DNA of 64,000 bases from Megasphaera sp. AM44-1BH (GTDB lineage: Bacteria; Bacillota; Negativicutes; Veillonellales; Megasphaeraceae). The notes beneath the pieces are model-generated. The model had not been told where the DNA came from. It saw only the letters and a list, made by a program, of their open reading frames with translations, and did not search any database. The position numbers and the translations under genes were made by a program. Within the stretch, counting starts at the first letter, position 1, and every line of letters starts with the position of its first letter. This document shows positions 1 to 8,346 of the stretch, piece after piece. The DNA lies in the NCBI RefSeq assembly GCF_003467125.1, contig NZ_QSFA01000009.1, positions 35,557-99,556 on the forward strand, in the 5' to 3' direction.

Positions 1-957
1 ACCCGCTGCAGTCAGCAGGGCATGATAGGCCTGAGGCCGTTCCTGTATGACACCAAAATCGATTCCCAGACGGAAATCGCTCAAAAAATCAACGGTTTCA
101 TAAAAATCAAGCATCCAGGCATGGGATAATACGCCATAATTCCGGAAGAACCGGTCTTTCATGGCATTCTGGTTATGTGTCCAGAGCAGGTTCCGGCAAT
201 TCCGTTCTTCCTGGACAATCTGGGTGACAAGCTTTTTCAGCTGTCCCAGAATATCGTCTTCCGATACGCCCAGTGTAATCTGGTTTGTTACCTGGAATAC
301 ATTGCCAATATATTCATTCCGTTCCGTATACATGCCGCACATGGTAAATCCCAGTTTGGTAATCCCCTGGACAATGCGGTTCAGTCGTTTCATGAGCACC
401 AGTCCCGGCAGATGGAGAATGACGCCGGCAATCAGTCCAGTCCCCGTAAGAGACGGACTGGCAGTCAGATATCCGAAATCATCGCGGAAAGCAAAATTCA
501 GTTTTGCTTCCAGCGCGTCGTCCACCTGTGTCGCGTCCTCCCATGCCTTATCGAGCTGAAGTCCTGCCGCACCGGTCTGAATACAGAAATGATCGTCTTC
601 ATTGATCATGATAGCGACAGCACCATCCTGGCGGAGCAGCAGTCCCCGGTTCTGCGGTTTCTGAATCTGGCCTGCCGAAACCAGATGGCGTTCTGCCAGC
701 ACTTCCCGTTCCCACGATGTCAGATCCGAAAGATGGATACTTTCATAGTTTCCCCTTCCCAGGGTGTTCAGACTCGGCATATACCGTTCTCCTTCAGCCA
801 GGACGGCTGCCAGTTCCGCATCGGTTGCTTTATCAGGAAATACATATTTTTTCAGATTACGGGAAAGGCGGATACGGCTGTCCAGCACGACGTCGGTCAG
901 ATCACCCGACCCGTCCTGCCAGGGAATCAGCGGTGTTTTTAATATATCCTGCAGCAT
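1..957 (-). CDS. mcsB: Protein arginine kinase McsB (3' end outside the window)
   Basis: The reading frame is open from ATG at 957 to the window edge, giving 319 codons of a protein usually about 350 residues long, so only the C-terminus is missing. The N-terminus carries the guanido-kinase-like segment VVLDSRIRLSRNL near residues 24-36. McsB phosphorylates arginines on misfolded proteins and on CtsR, marking them for ClpCP (family knowledge). The start lies 3 bp after the mcsA stop, so the two are translationally linked. clpC is expected just beyond the left edge. Confidence 0.93.
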   Translation of the reverse strand, partial: MLQDILKTPLIPWQDGSGDLTDVVLDSRIRLSRNLKKYVFPDKATDAELAAVLAEGERYMPSLNTLGRGNYESIHLSDLTSWEREVLAERHLVSAGQIQKPQNRGLLLRQDGAVAIMINEDDHFCIQTGAAGLQLDKAWEDATQVDDALEAKLNFAFRDDFGYLTASPSLTGTGLIAGVILHLPGLVLMKRLNRIVQGITKLGFTMCGMYTERNEYIGNVFQVTNQITLGVSEDDILGQLKKLVTQIVQEERNCRNLLWTHNQNAMKDRFFRNYGVLSHAWMLDFYETVDFLSDFRLGIDFGVIQERPQAYHALLTAAG

Positions 958-960
958 CCG

Positions 961-1482
961 TTATTCCTCCTTTCCATTCGTCTGTGGTGGCAGCTGACGT
1001 TCCAGCATACGGATTTCATCGCGTACACGGGCGGCTTCTTCATACCGTTCATCCTGGACAAGTTTTTTCAGATGCTGGCGCAGGCGCTTGATCTGATTGG
1101 CCGTACGGAAAACGCCGGTTCCCCTGTTCGGCACCTTGCCCACATGCTTGGTATGGCCATGAATCCGCCGGACCAGCGGTGTAATTTCTTCCCGGAATGC
1201 TTCATAACAATCGGGACATCCAAACTTACCGAGGCGGTTGAATTTACTATATGTCATTCCGCAGCTGCTGCAGCGCGGTTCTTCTTCCGCCTGGCCGGAA
1301 TAGTCGGGATAGGCCATTTTGCGGAAGAAATCATTATCAATAATATTAAAATTAGAATAATCAGGCAAACTTCCCTGTTTACGCGCACATTCTGCACACA
1401 GGTGCAGCTCCGTGCGGCGGCCGTTCTCAATCTTCGTAATATGAACGACGGCTTCTCTTTTTTTGCATTGGTCGCAAAGCAT
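961..1482 (-). CDS. mcsA: McsA, activator of the McsB kinase
   Basis: A 173-residue protein with four CXXC zinc-knuckle pairs at C3/C6, C29/C32, C71/C74 and C89/C92. A UVR-type coiled segment lies near residues 132-165 (KKLVQDERYEEAARVRDEI). This is the full McsA layout. McsA activates McsB arginine kinase and links it to the CtsR/ClpC stress circuit. The start is set by a strong AAGGAGG upstream of ATG 1482. It sits between ctsR and mcsB in the classical operon order. Confidence 0.95.
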   Translation of the reverse strand: MLCDQCKKREAVVHITKIENGRRTELHLCAECARKQGSLPDYSNFNIIDNDFFRKMAYPDYSGQAEEEPRCSSCGMTYSKFNRLGKFGCPDCYEAFREEITPLVRRIHGHTKHVGKVPNRGTGVFRTANQIKRLRQHLKKLVQDERYEEAARVRDEIRMLERQLPPQTNGKEE

Positions 1483-1504
1483 GGCGTGCGCCTCCTTTCT
1501 TATG

Positions 1505-1957
1505 CTAGTGCAGATTCAGAGTTCTGAGTATCCGCCCTATGACAGCCAGTCGCTGTGGTTCATCGACTTCATCAAACAATGCCTCAAACGTATGGTGGAG
1601 AAGAATGGCTTCCCTGTTCGTCAGCGACTTGCTCTTAATCAGCCGGTACAACAGCACATCGAGATCTTCCATCGTAATATTGACAGCCGGCAGCGTTTCT
1701 TTCAGCGGTGCCGGTGTCCGGTCCTGTTTTTTCGGAGTCAGTCGGATAATGCGCACAAAACCGCCGGATCCTCTCCGTGATTCTACCAGATAGCCCTTAT
1801 CGTTGGAAAACCGGGTACTCAGGACATAACTGATCTGAGAAGGTGCGCAGTCCAGTTCATCGGCCAGCTCATTGCGGCGGAGAACGATATTTTCTTCATC
1901 CTCTTCGAGGAGTTTGTGTAATATAAATTGTTCGATTTTATCAGCTAACACACTCAT
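1505..1957 (-). CDS. ctsR: CtsR, class III stress-gene repressor
   Basis: A 150-residue protein with an N-terminal winged helix (residues 1-75, including NELADELDCAPSQISYVLSTRF) and the glycine-rich wing RRGSGG near residue 62, the hallmark of CtsR DNA binding. The C-terminal half is the dimer and McsB/ClpC-contact domain. CtsR represses clp genes and its own operon until heat or misfolding triggers release. It is the first gene of ctsR-mcsA-mcsB, 22 bp upstream of mcsA, behind a strong promoter at 2032-2060 that contains CtsR-like half sites. Confidence 0.96.
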   Translation of the reverse strand: MSVLADKIEQFILHKLLEEDEENIVLRRNELADELDCAPSQISYVLSTRFSNDKGYLVESRRGSGGFVRIIRLTPKKQDRTPAPLKETLPAVNITMEDLDVLLYRLIKSKSLTNREAILLHHTFEALFDEVDEPQRLAVIGRILRTLNLH

Positions 1958-2003
1958 CGTATCACCTGCTTAACAAAAATATCAATAGTATTTAAATAGG
2001 TGT

Positions 2004-2060
2004 TTTCACCTTTTGACTTTATCACATTCTTATTATATTAGTCTTTTTGACTTTTTTCAA
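2004..2060 (-). promoter_or_regulatory. ctsR operon promoter with CtsR-like half sites
   Basis: On the minus strand, TTGAAA (2055-2060) and TATAAT (2032-2037) are separated by exactly 17 bp, a near-ideal sigma-A promoter. AGTCAAA heptads match the CtsR half site (RGTCAAA): one lies in the spacer (2046-2052) and one just downstream of the -10 (2012-2018), followed by GGTGAAA (2004-2010). The last two are 1 bp apart rather than the usual 3, so the exact operator is uncertain. Autorepression is the natural inference. Confidence 0.75.
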
Positions 2061-2106
2061 GGGGCGAATTAATGACAACTGACATTAACATGCTCCTTCG
2101 ACAAAT

Positions 2107-2134
2107 GAACTGCGACCTGTGGCCTGCGGACTGC
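2107..2134. repeat. Tandem heptamer repeat, SRMCTGY family (4 units)
   Basis: Four consecutive 7-bp units read GAACTGC, GACCTGT, GGCCTGC and GGACTGC. They lie in the divergent gap between ctsR and the ABC exporter. The same heptamer family recurs at 13779-13806 and, inverted, at 5567-5587. The stretch has no coding potential that I can see. Confidence 0.8.
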
Positions 2135-2201
2135 ACTCCCCGTTGTAAGAACGTTTATAATAGTGTATGATAAATGAACCATAAAAGGTGAGGTGTTTGC
2201 T

Positions 2202-3941
2202 TTGAAACAATCCGGACCGGGTTCAGTCCGTTATTATTTTTATCATGAAAAAAAATTGCTGCTCATCGTCACAATCAGCGGCATCATGTACAATATTGGC
2301 ATGATTGCCGGTCCCTGGTTCGACGGGCAGCTGGCCCAGTATCTCTATGACATCTTCAGCGGCACCAGATCGGCAGCGGATATGTATGTGCTCTGCCTGC
2401 TCTATGCTCTGGTTATCCTCGGCGTTCAGGGTTCGCGCTATGTCAAGCGGCTGTACGTCCGGAAATTTGCCAATAATATCAGCCTGTCCATGAAGGATAC
2501 GCTCTATCAGCATCTGGTCCAGACGCCAAAGAGGGACATGGAACAGGCCGATACAGGTGCTCTGATGACCAAGGTCATTTCCGACATCGATACCTGCGTC
2601 GAAGGGATGCGCAAGTTTACGACGGAAATCTTCGATACGGGCGTCGTCATGGCGGCCTACGTGGTTATGCTCATCTGGTACGACTGGCGTCTGACACTGT
2701 GCGTCCTCGTTTTTCCGCCCATCGCCTACATTCTGGCCAATAGTCTGCGGCGCATGGTTGCCACGACAGCGGCCCGGAGCAAGGAAAGCAGCGGCGCCTT
2801 GTCAGGCATGACACTGGACCGCATCAGCAACGCCCTGACGTACCGTGTCTACGGTGAAGAATCGGTCCAGGACCAGCGGTATGAAGCCTATCTGGCCGAC
2901 TATGAACGAAAGATGATTCTGGCCAATCTCTGGGAAAATACGCTCCAGCCGATTTACAAAGTCATCGCCATGATCGGCACCATGCTGGTCATCTGGTTCG
3001 GCGGTCACAATGTTCTGGGTACGGGCTGGGAATCCTGGGATATTGCCGCCTTCTCGACGTACCTGGCATGTTTTATCAAGCTGGCGACGAAATCATCTCA
3101 TGCGGCCAAGCTGTTCAACGCCATCCAGAAAGCCCAGGTTTCATGGAAGCGCATACAGCCTCACCTCCAGTCTGCAACAGAGCTGCCCCGGCCCGTACCG
3201 CCGGCAGCACCGGATAATCTGACTGTCCTCCATCTTTCCTTTACCTATCCCGGCAGCGACGTGCCTGTTTTCCAGGACCTTTCCTTTTCGGCACGGCCTG
3301 GTGACATCATCGGTATAACCGGTCCCGTAGCCTGTGGCAAATCGACGCTGGGACAGGTTTTTCTCTGCGAAAACCCGCACGGCGGTCAGATTTTCTACGG
3401 CAAGAAAGAACTGGGCAACGGCCATACGGCCCCTGATGGCATCGTCGGCTATTGCGGCCACGACGCAGAACTCTTTGCAGCCACTATTGAAGAAAATGTC
3501 CGCCTCGGCCTGCCCGGTGACATCGCTTCCGTCCTGAAAACGGTCTGCATGGATCAGGACTGCGCCACCTTCCCGGCCGGGATCCGGACACTCATCGGCG
3601 AAGGGGGCCAGCGGTTGTCCGGTGGCCAGCAGGCCCGCATCGCCCTAGCCCGGACCCTGTTCCATCCACGGCCACTCCTGATTCTCGACGACCCTTTCGC
3701 CGCCGTCGATATGGCGACAGAACGGAACATATTCGGGAGCCTGCGCCAAAGCTACAGCGACCATATCATCTTCCTCATCTCGCACCGCCTGACACTCTTC
3801 CCGGAACTGGATCAGATCATCTGGCTGAATGGCGACGGGACCAGTATCATCGCCACCCATGAAGTCTTATATGCATCGTGTCAGGCCTATCGGGATCTCT
3901 ATGATCTGCAGCATGCCCGGGGAGGTGCTTCCCATGCGTAA
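2202..3941 (+). CDS. ABC exporter half-transporter, degenerate-site subunit
   Basis: About 580 residues: an N-terminal six-helix exporter domain and a C-terminal ATPase. Counting from the in-frame GTG at 2193, Walker A (GPVACGKST) starts near 377, the canonical signature LSGGQ near 475, and Walker B reads LLILDD with Asp at 500 where catalytic Glu is normal. The H-loop histidine (ISHR) is present. The start is probably TTG 2202, which has GGTGAGG 8-9 bp upstream; GTG 2193 is the alternative. The stop overlaps the next gene's start by 8 bp, so the two form a heterodimer. The substrate cannot be told from sequence; multidrug or peptide export is typical. Confidence 0.9.
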   Translation: MKQSGPGSVRYYFYHEKKLLLIVTISGIMYNIGMIAGPWFDGQLAQYLYDIFSGTRSAADMYVLCLLYALVILGVQGSRYVKRLYVRKFANNISLSMKDTLYQHLVQTPKRDMEQADTGALMTKVISDIDTCVEGMRKFTTEIFDTGVVMAAYVVMLIWYDWRLTLCVLVFPPIAYILANSLRRMVATTAARSKESSGALSGMTLDRISNALTYRVYGEESVQDQRYEAYLADYERKMILANLWENTLQPIYKVIAMIGTMLVIWFGGHNVLGTGWESWDIAAFSTYLACFIKLATKSSHAAKLFNAIQKAQVSWKRIQPHLQSATELPRPVPPAAPDNLTVLHLSFTYPGSDVPVFQDLSFSARPGDIIGITGPVACGKSTLGQVFLCENPHGGQIFYGKKELGNGHTAPDGIVGYCGHDAELFAATIEENVRLGLPGDIASVLKTVCMDQDCATFPAGIRTLIGEGGQRLSGGQQARIALARTLFHPRPLLILDDPFAAVDMATERNIFGSLRQSYSDHIIFLISHRLTLFPELDQIIWLNGDGTSIIATHEVLYASCQAYRDLYDLQHARGGASHA

Positions 3942-5568
3942 CATCGTTTGGCAGATTTTACGGAAGAACAGCCTGCTCCTGTTCATCCTCATACTGGCTA
4001 TCATCGCGTCCATCGCCATAAGCGTCACGCCGCCCCTCATCCTGCAATACATCGTTGACAGTCTGGTCAGCGGCTCTTTCAGTACCTATCCACTGCTCAT
4101 AGCCGGCATTGTCTACTTTGCCCTCAATGCCGGCAGCGGCCTCGTCGATGCCCTCAAGGAAACGCTGATTACCGTCTTCGGCCAAAAAATCACCCATGGC
4201 CTTCGCTCAGCCATGTGCCATCGTCTCGATGACCTGCCGGCCGCCTACTTTGTCGGCCATGAAGCCGGTGCCGTCACATCGCTTTTCGTCAACGACGTCG
4301 ATACCCTGGAAAACCTCTTCGATTCCGGCGTCGTCAGCATGATTGCCGATGCCTTCACGATTTTCAGTATCCTCGCCGTCGTCTTCCATCTGAGTCCGGG
4401 GCTGGGCATACTGCTCTGCATCTGCCTGCCTTTACTGTTTCTCCTGACCCGCTATTTCCAAAAACGTATGCTTCAGGCCCAGCGGGATAACCGCATTGCC
4501 GTCAGCCGGACGAATGAACTCATTCCGGAAACGGTCCATAATATCCGGACCATTCACACATGCCAGCAGGAACATTACCTGCGTCAGCGCTATGGCCGGA
4601 CCATCCGCGCCAGTTTCAACGCCATGGAACGGAGCAATTTCTGCGATTCCATCTATTCACCGATCATTATCACCAGCTGCACCGTCATCATCTGCCTGAT
4701 GATGACCCTGTCCGTCAGCAGCCCGTCCCTGCAGGAACTCTTTGGCATGACTGTCGGCAGCGTCGTCGCCCTCATCGCCTATGTACGCCGCATCTTCTCG
4801 CCTCTGGAAAGCATCGGCATGGAAATCCAGAATATCCAGTCTGCTGTCGCCGGCATCGGCCGCCTGAAAGACTTCTTCGCCGAACCCGTCCAGGAAAGGA
4901 ACGGCACGATGGAACCCGTCCCGGCATCAGTGCCTTTGGTCATCGACGATGCCGCCTTTGGCTATGGCCGGGAAAAAAATATTTTCCGCCACATCTCGCT
5001 TACCGTAAATGCCGGGGAAATGGTTACCATCACAGGCCGTACAGGGGCCGGCAAAAGCACGCTCTTCAAGCTCATTCTCGGCCTCTACCGGCCACGGGAA
5101 GGCCAGATCCGTATTTTCGGCTGCGACCCGTGTCAGCTGCCCCCGCCCTTACGGCGTCAGATTTTCGGCTATGTCGAACAGCAGTTCCACGCCATCAGCG
5201 GTACCATTGCTGATCAGATCAGCCTCAAAGATCAGCGTGTGACACCGGAAGCCATAGAAAAAGCTCTCCGCCTCGTCGGACTATGGGATACGTGCTGCGC
5301 CCTGCCACAGGGGCTGGCAACCCCTTTCAGGCCGGAACTCTTTTCCCGCGGCCAGAGCCAGCTTTTGTCCATCGCCCGTGCCGTCGTTCTGAATCCACAA
5401 ATTCTCTTATTCGATGAAATCACAGCCAACCTCGATTCCCTGACGGAAAGCCAGGTTCTCCATGCCCTGCAGGCCGCCGCCAGAGACCGGACGGTCCTCT
5501 CCATATCCCATCGGCTCTATGAAGCCAGTGGCGAACGGATGATTGTCATGAACGGACGTGAATCGTAG
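3934..5568 (+). CDS. ABC exporter half-transporter, partner with catalytic Walker B
   Basis: 544 residues from ATG 3934 (GGAGG upstream). An N-terminal exporter transmembrane domain precedes the ATPase domain. Walker A GRTGAGKST starts near 368 and Walker B FDE has the catalytic Glu near 495, but the signature is FSRGQ (near 470) instead of LSGGQ. Paired with the upstream subunit, this makes one intact ATP site (this Walker A/B plus the partner's LSGGQ) and one degenerate site. That asymmetry is known for heterodimeric exporters such as TM287/288. The gene is transcribed with its partner and ends at a heptamer repeat and a bidirectional terminator. Confidence 0.92.
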   Translation: MRNIVWQILRKNSLLLFILILAIIASIAISVTPPLILQYIVDSLVSGSFSTYPLLIAGIVYFALNAGSGLVDALKETLITVFGQKITHGLRSAMCHRLDDLPAAYFVGHEAGAVTSLFVNDVDTLENLFDSGVVSMIADAFTIFSILAVVFHLSPGLGILLCICLPLLFLLTRYFQKRMLQAQRDNRIAVSRTNELIPETVHNIRTIHTCQQEHYLRQRYGRTIRASFNAMERSNFCDSIYSPIIITSCTVIICLMMTLSVSSPSLQELFGMTVGSVVALIAYVRRIFSPLESIGMEIQNIQSAVAGIGRLKDFFAEPVQERNGTMEPVPASVPLVIDDAAFGYGREKNIFRHISLTVNAGEMVTITGRTGAGKSTLFKLILGLYRPREGQIRIFGCDPCQLPPPLRRQIFGYVEQQFHAISGTIADQISLKDQRVTPEAIEKALRLVGLWDTCCALPQGLATPFRPELFSRGQSQLLSIARAVVLNPQILLFDEITANLDSLTESQVLHALQAAARDRTVLSISHRLYEASGERMIVMNGRES

Positions 5569-5615
5569 TTCGCAGTCCGCAGGTCACCAGCTGCTGACTG
5601 CTGGCGGCTGGCGGC
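5567..5615. repeat. Tandem heptamer repeat (7 units) starting at the ABC gene stop codon
   Basis: Seven back-to-back 7-bp units begin inside the TAG stop codon: AGTTCGC, AGTCCGC, AGGTCAC, CAGCTGC, TGACTGC, TGGCGGC, TGGCGGC. The first three are the reverse complement of the family at 2107-2134. The last four drift into a second family. The sequence is non-coding. Confidence 0.8.
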
Positions 5616-5620
5616 AACAA

Positions 5621-5703
5621 AAAAGAACCCCTCCACCGCGATGCGGTCCCCCTCCCCTTCACAGGGGAGCTGGCGCCGCAGGCATCTGAGGGGTTCTTTT
5701 TTT
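5621..5703. terminator. Bidirectional terminator built as nested hairpins
   Basis: An outer stem pairs AAAAGAACCCCTC with GAGGGGTTCTTTT, giving an A-run and T-run on either side. Inside it are two smaller hairpins: CCGC-GAT-GCGG at 5636-5646 and CTCCCCT-TCAC-AGGGGAG near 5652-5669. It lies between the convergent ABC exporter and VirK/YbjX genes. The elaborate fold suggests a mobile palindromic repeat co-opted as terminator, but copy number cannot be judged here. Confidence 0.8.
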
Positions 5704-5709
5704 CTACAA

Positions 5710-5737
5710 ACTAGAAACTTTATACTGCAAACTATTT
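5710..5737. repeat. Degenerate heptad-periodic tract (4 units) at the virK-like stop codon
   Basis: Four 7-bp units all begin with ACT: ACTAGAA, ACTTTAT, ACTGCAA, ACTATTT. The period matches the clear heptamer arrays elsewhere, but sequence identity is low. The tract runs through the stop codon of the minus-strand gene that ends at 5732. Confidence 0.45.
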
Positions 5738-6733
5738 CACTGGTGCTTCGATGGGATCGTAATCAGCCGGTTTATCTGTAATAGCGGCTTCATCGACAGC
5801 CGACGGGACGGGATTGAAGTCCTGGCGGAACAAGGCCCTGATGGCGGCAATATACGGTGGAACGATGGTGTCCATGAGAAGATAGCGCTTGCGGAAAAGA
5901 TTGCGCTTCTGGGACTTGATTTCACCGTATTTGCGCCGTTTTTCTTCGATAGGCAGGCGGAAATACCACTGTTCCTTACTATCAGGCACAGCACCTTCAC
6001 CTGTCCAGAAATCATTGAAATTGGTCTTCTTCGAGCGGTTGCCTCGCAGCATATGACTGTTGGTATAGAAGCCTTCATCGGTGATGACGTACATATCGTG
6101 TATGCCCAGTGTCTGGACAAAGATACGCATGAGATAGAGGATGAAATTTTTCGGCCGGTAGCCAAAAAGCTTCTTAGTCAGTACTTTCGTCGTTTCCAGA
6201 CCGTGCTTCGATCCCTGGATGGTGCCGATATACATAGACGGTGTGCCATCAGCATTATAGTCAAAACGGAAATTGAAGTGATAGATCATCTGTCCCTCAT
6301 GATAGAGATAGAGCGACAGGAAGCCTTCCTTGCGCTGTCCCGTATCAAAGATGAGCCGCGCTTCCAGGGGGAGCGATTCATCAGGCGAGGTCCACAGGGT
6401 ATAGCCGTTTCCCCAGTAGAGTTCGTGGATGACATCGTCGGAAAAAAAGGTCCGTAAAATAGTAAAATGGTGTTTCAACGCATCGAGACGCTGACGCATA
6501 GTCGAATTCTTAAACAAAAACACACGGGTCATAACTTCCTGGAAGTCCGGGTCGTGCTGATCAAAGAACCCCTTCATCGGTTCATAGTGATCAAAGAAAT
6601 CGTAAAGCTCTTCAAACAAGGCCCGGTTCGACACGGCACGGGCAAAAAAAACGACAGCCCGCTTGTTTTCCTGGAAATTCCGTGGCCCGTATATAAGGCG
6701 CGATAAGTGCCAGAAATAGGAAATGCTGTGCAT
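5732..6733 (-). CDS. VirK/YbjX family protein (DUF535)
   Basis: 333 residues from ATG 6733, chosen because GGAGGT lies 5 bp upstream; an earlier in-frame ATG at 6808 has no site and overlaps the promoter. The central block with QGSKHGLETTKVLTKKLFG followed by RPKNFILY is the core of the DUF535 family, which includes Shigella VirK and E. coli YbjX. These cytoplasmic proteins have poorly defined roles linked to envelope stress and resistance to antimicrobial peptides in enterics. No signal peptide or membrane helix is evident. It is a single gene with its own promoter. Confidence 0.82.
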   Translation of the reverse strand: MHSISYFWHLSRLIYGPRNFQENKRAVVFFARAVSNRALFEELYDFFDHYEPMKGFFDQHDPDFQEVMTRVFLFKNSTMRQRLDALKHHFTILRTFFSDDVIHELYWGNGYTLWTSPDESLPLEARLIFDTGQRKEGFLSLYLYHEGQMIYHFNFRFDYNADGTPSMYIGTIQGSKHGLETTKVLTKKLFGYRPKNFILYLMRIFVQTLGIHDMYVITDEGFYTNSHMLRGNRSKKTNFNDFWTGEGAVPDSKEQWYFRLPIEEKRRKYGEIKSQKRNLFRKRYLLMDTIVPPYIAAIRALFRQDFNPVPSAVDEAAITDKPADYDPIEAPVK

Positions 6734-6778
6734 GAAATACCTCCTATCAAGTACAATTGCAATCATTGCAATAGTACT

Positions 6779-6808
6779 ATTATACGGGCAGGACAAGCAG
6801 GCTGTCAA
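6779..6808 (-). promoter_or_regulatory. Promoter of the VirK/YbjX gene
   Basis: TTGACA (6803-6808) and TATAAT (6779-6784) on the minus strand are separated by 18 bp, a near-consensus sigma-A promoter. A short inverted repeat (TTGCAATGATTGCAA) follows in the leader. Confidence 0.8.
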
Positions 6809-6816
6809 TGTGGGAT

Positions 6817-6844
6817 TAGTGGCTAGTGGCTAGTAGCTGGTGGC
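6817..6844. repeat. Tandem heptamer repeat, TAGTGGC family (4 units)
   Basis: Units TAGTGGC, TAGTGGC, TAGTAGC and TGGTGGC lie directly beside the stop codon of the FMN-dependent dehydrogenase gene (which ends at 6851). The period equals that of the other heptamer arrays, but the sequence family differs. Confidence 0.8.
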
Positions 6845-6850
6845 TAATCT

Positions 6851-7879
6851 CTATAACTTTCTCACGACGTTCGCCGGTACGTGGGACAAATCACGTGTTC
6901 CGGTAATCATCATGGCATCCATGAGTTCCCGATTCAGCGTATCCAGAAGCAGTTTGACACCTTCTGCCCCGCCACCGATAGCAGCTACAGCAGCCGGGCG
7001 TCCCAAAAGGACGGCATCGGCACCGAGAGCCAGCATCTTCAGTACATCTTCGCCGTGGCGGACGCCGCCATCAACGAAAATCGTCAGCCGTCCTTTGACA
7101 GCATCGGCAATATCTGGCAGTACGTCGGCCGTACCAGCCATGCCATCGAGGACGCGGCCGCCATGGTTGCTGACGACGATACCTTTTGCTCCGGCATCGG
7201 CACAGGCAACGGCTTCTTCTGGCGACATGATGCCTTTTACGATAAATGGCAGCTTGATAGACCGGACGATTTCTGCAATATCACTGGCGCTCTTGGGACC
7301 TACAGGCTGGCCAAATATACGCATATTGATCAATGTTGCCGCATCAATATCGCTGGCAACAGCAAAGGCACCGGCAGCTTCAGCTTCATGTGCCTTTTCT
7401 ATGATTTTATCATTGCTGCGGGGTTTGATAGTCGGAATGACTATGCCAGGGCGTTTCTTGCAGGAGGCAATACCTGAAGCATACATATAAGGGGCGCCGC
7501 TGTCGCCAGTAAAGCACAGCGTACCTGCGTCCATAGCCCCCTGGGTCACGGCTTCATCATATTCCTGTTCTACCTCTGCCGGGTCCCCGTCTACTTTGGC
7601 ATTCAATACAATCCCGCCAACGGGCGCAATGAGTACAGGCATACTCAGTGTGCGTCCCAGTATCTGACAGCTCGTATCCGGTTCGTCCTGTCCGGACATG
7701 CTGCGCATGACCAGTCCATATTCCTGCAGGGCTTCCATATTGCGCATAAACGAACGTGCCGTGCGCAGCCCCCCAAAGCCGGGAATCATGCCAATACAGG
7801 CTTTCCCATTACATTCAGGACAGACATGACAGCCTTTCATTTTCTGGCGTGCCGTTTCGCGTACTTCTTTCAGATCCAT
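6851..7879 (-). CDS. FMN-dependent alpha-hydroxy-acid dehydrogenase family protein
   Basis: 342 residues with a TIM-barrel FMN-binding layout: PVLIAPVGG near residue 80, the SNHGGR active-site motif with catalytic His near 238, DGGVRHG near 272 and LGRP near 292. These are diagnostic of the lactate/glycolate oxidase family. It likely oxidises a 2-hydroxy acid in the cytoplasm, with an acceptor other than oxygen expected in an anaerobe. The N-terminus carries a CXXCXXC-like cluster (CHVCPECNGKAC, residues 17-28), which may bind a metal or iron-sulfur cluster and is not standard for the family. Good Shine-Dalgarno GGAGGT before ATG 7879. Confidence 0.85.
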   Translation of the reverse strand: MDLKEVRETARQKMKGCHVCPECNGKACIGMIPGFGGLRTARSFMRNMEALQEYGLVMRSMSGQDEPDTSCQILGRTLSMPVLIAPVGGIVLNAKVDGDPAEVEQEYDEAVTQGAMDAGTLCFTGDSGAPYMYASGIASCKKRPGIVIPTIKPRSNDKIIEKAHEAEAAGAFAVASDIDAATLINMRIFGQPVGPKSASDIAEIVRSIKLPFIVKGIMSPEEAVACADAGAKGIVVSNHGGRVLDGMAGTADVLPDIADAVKGRLTIFVDGGVRHGEDVLKMLALGADAVLLGRPAAVAAIGGGAEGVKLLLDTLNRELMDAMMITGTRDLSHVPANVVRKL

Positions 7880-7981
7880 CTCACTTACCTCCTTAAGTTG
7901 TATACATGTATGATACGTTACTTATATTGTACTGCAATGCAGCATATTCCGCCATAAAAAAAATACGTACACAAAACAAAA

Positions 7982-8007
7982 ACGGGACTGCCCGAAGACA
8001 ATCCCGT
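7982..8007 (-). terminator. Rubredoxin gene terminator with UUCG loop
   Basis: On the minus strand ACGGGATTGTC pairs over 11 bp (two G-U) with GGCAGTCCCGT around a TTCG tetraloop, followed by TTTTTGTTTT. A textbook intrinsic terminator 24 bp past the rubredoxin stop. Confidence 0.9.
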
Positions 8008-8030
8008 CGAATCTGCCAGCAGCGACAGAT

Positions 8031-8192
8031 TTAGTCCATTTTTACAAAAGCGTCTTTACCAGCGCCGCAGGTAGGACATACCCAGTCATCAGCAAGGTCA
8101 GCAAATTTTGTGCCTGCTGCTACGCCGTTATCAGCGTCGCCTTCAGCTTCATCATAAATATAACCACAAATCGTGCATTCGTATTTGTCCAT
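8031..8192 (-). CDS. Rubredoxin
   Basis: A 53-residue protein reading MDKYECTICGY at the start, with CTIC at residues 6-9 and CPTC at 39-42 holding the single iron. Rubredoxin is a small cytoplasmic electron carrier that in anaerobes feeds rubrerythrin and superoxide reductase, both of which are encoded in this window. Length and spacing are standard. GGAGG precedes ATG 8192. It has its own terminator and is monocistronic. Confidence 0.96.
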   Translation of the reverse strand: MDKYECTICGYIYDEAEGDADNGVAAGTKFADLADDWVCPTCGAGKDAFVKMD

Positions 8193-8202
8193 GAGTCTAC
8201 CT

Positions 8203-8217
8203 CCAAAATCATTCTAA
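8203..8217. promoter_or_regulatory. Weak PerR-box-like sequence upstream of rubredoxin
   Basis: The minus strand reads TTAGAATGATTTTGG, whose left half TTAGAAT matches a PerR box half site, but the right half is poor and the sequence overlaps the ribosome binding site. It is listed because a PerR/Fur regulator gene and a clear operator (55930-55962) exist in the window. Confidence 0.25.
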
Positions 8218-8293
8218 ATCATAGTAAATAATTAAGCTTTACTCATCACATCATATCATGGTCCTATAAAATTTGCAACCAGAAAATGTATAT

Positions 8294-8324
8294 ATGGTAG
8301 TGTACCTAATAGACACACTACCAT
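8294..8324. terminator. Inverted repeat after the DUF3298-like gene
   Basis: ATGGTAGTGT and ACACTACCAT form a 10-bp stem with an 11-bp loop, about 20 bp downstream of the minus-strand gene that ends at 8347. There is no strong T-run, so termination is plausible but not certain. Confidence 0.5.
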
Positions 8325-8346
8325 AAGGCCGGTAATCCACGACCAG

